Positions 7,215 through 7,970 of a stretch of DNA of 7,970 nt are shown here, in pieces. The notes below the pieces were generated by a model. It did not search any database. It was not told where the DNA came from and saw only the letters and a program-made list of their open reading frames with translations. Within the stretch, counting starts at the first letter, position 1; each line of letters begins with the position of its first letter. Source of the stretch: an uncultured Rhodocyclaceae bacterium. GTDB lineage: Bacteria; Pseudomonadota; Gammaproteobacteria; Burkholderiales; Rhodocyclaceae. The stretch is taken from assembly GCA_903930805.1 (NCBI GenBank), contig CAIYZZ010000463.1, positions 1 to 7,970 on the forward strand, written 5' to 3'. A program made the translations under genes and the position numbers.

Positions 7215-7249
7215 AAAACGGCGGGGAGCAATCCCCGCCGTTTTCTTTT
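7215..7249 (+). terminator. Rho-independent terminator after flagellin 1
   Basis: A perfect 13-bp stem (7215-7227 with 7232-7244) encloses a GCAA tetraloop, and the T-rich tract TTTTCTTTT lies at 7241-7249. The stem core is CGGCGGGGA paired with TCCCCGCCG. It lies 25 bases after the flagellin 1 stop and before the next promoter, so it separates the two flagellins into independent transcription units. Confidence 0.95.
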
Positions 7250-7260
7250 CAACAACACAT

Positions 7261-7287
7261 TAAAGTTTTCCTGCTCCTCTCCGATAA
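7261..7287 (+). promoter_or_regulatory. Sigma-28 (FliA) promoter of flagellin 2
   Basis: TAAAGTTT (7261-7268), an 11-base spacer, then TCCGATAA (7280-7287). This differs from the enterobacterial FliA consensus TAAAGTTT-N11-GCCGATAA at only one base. Transcription should start near 7295, giving a leader of about 90 nt. This marks flagellin 2 as a late-class flagellar gene, expressed once FlgM has been exported. Confidence 0.93.
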
Positions 7288-7384
7288 AAGGTCTGTACGC
7301 AGCTTAACGCTACTGAACAATCTGCTAGATCGGCAACCGAAATTACCGTGCCGGAATGGCTAACCCTCTGAAAGGAGTAGGAAA

Positions 7385-7970
7385 ATGGCACAAACAATCA
7401 ACACCAACGTTCCCTCGCTGAACGCGCAACGCAACCTGAACGCCTCCCAGACGGGGCTGACTGTCTCACTCCAGCGCCTGTCTTCTGGCCTGCGCATCAA
7501 CTCCGCGAAAGACGACGCCGCCGGCCTCGCGATTTCCGAGCGCTTTACTGCCCAGATCCGCGGCCTCGACCAGGCCCGCCGTAACGCAAACGATGGCACC
7601 TCTCTCGCGCAAACAGCTGAAAGCGCGCTGCAGTCCTCCGGCGACATCCTCCAGCGTATTCGCGAACTGTCCGTGCAGTCATTGAACGCAACAAACTCGA
7701 CCAGCGACCGCGGCGCCCTGAACGCTGAAGTTCAAAGCCTGCTGCAGGAATTAAGCCGCGTTGCTGGAACTACCGAGTTCAACGGCCAAAAGCTGCTAGA
7801 TGGTTCCTTCACTTCTGCAAATTTCCAGGTCGGTGCCAACGCCAACCAAACCATCACCGCAACCACCGCCAACTTTAGCAACAACCGCTATGGCAATAAC
7901 CGCATGGGCTCTTCGATTGCAGAGAGCACGGGCGGCCCTGGTGACTTGGTGCTGGGCTCTGCCACCACCG
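7385..7970 (+). CDS. Flagellin 2, N-terminal part (truncated by window end)
   Basis: This is a second filament subunit, open at the right edge; 195 codons are visible. It starts [19 protein letters not shown] and has the complete D0/D1 N-domain, including [22 protein letters not shown] and [10 protein letters not shown]. By hand alignment roughly 85% of the first 150 residues match flagellin 1. The two genes differ at many synonymous positions, so they are not a very recent duplicate. After about residue 165 they diverge ([17 protein letters not shown] here). AAAGGAG at 7371-7377 is a strong ribosome binding site seven bases before the ATG. The gene is driven by the sigma-28 promoter. Total length, central domain and C-terminus cannot be seen. 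Confidence 0.96.
   Translation, partial: MAQTINTNVPSLNAQRNLNASQTGLTVSLQRLSSGLRINSAKDDAAGLAISERFTAQIRGLDQARRNANDGTSLAQTAESALQSSGDILQRIRELSVQSLNATNSTSDRGALNAEVQSLLQELSRVAGTTEFNGQKLLDGSFTSANFQVGANANQTITATTANFSNNRYGNNRMGSSIAESTGGPGDLVLGSATT

Overview
The window looks like part of a flagellin locus from a Gram-negative, probably polar-flagellated proteobacterium. Betaproteobacteria are my best guess from the flagellin N-termini, the moderately high G+C and the promoter types. This taxonomic call is inference; no rRNA or other marker gene is present.

Layout, left to right. (1) Positions 1-87 hold a short leader with a perfect 13-bp inverted repeat overlapping the start of the first gene. (2) 84-1298 (+) encodes an AAA ATPase with a C-terminal DUF4143 / PD-(D/E)XK-like half. 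(3) 1285-3864 (+) overlaps that gene by 14 bp and encodes a SPINDLY/OGT-type protein: ten near-identical 34-residue TPR units followed by a GT41-like glycosyltransferase domain. (4) 3835-5340 (-) converges on it with a 30-bp tail-to-tail overlap and encodes a second, unrelated TPR-glycosyltransferase fusion whose catalytic half resembles GT9/ADP-heptosyltransferase. (5) 5341-5531 is a divergent control region with repeated CGGCAA sites and a textbook sigma-54 promoter. (6) 5532-7190 (+) is a complete 552-residue flagellin. (7) 7191-7384 holds a strong intrinsic terminator and a textbook sigma-28 (FliA) promoter. (8) 7385 to the window end is the start of a second flagellin, cut off by the window.

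Likely joint function: two flagellins carrying different sigma-factor promoters sit beside two soluble TPR-glycosyltransferases of different folds. The simplest reading is a flagellin gene pair with its dedicated O-glycosylation enzymes, in which the TPR domains would recognise flagellin and the Ser/Thr-rich central flagellin domain would be the acceptor. The ATPase is probably an unrelated passenger. The pieces are recognisable families. Less ordinary are the pairing of a GT41-like and a GT9-like TPR enzyme at one flagellin locus, the tandem 102-bp repeat array, the ambiguous start of the minus-strand glycosyltransferase, and the enhancer-like repeats between that gene and the sigma-54 flagellin.

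No tRNA, rRNA, CRISPR array or insertion sequence was seen.
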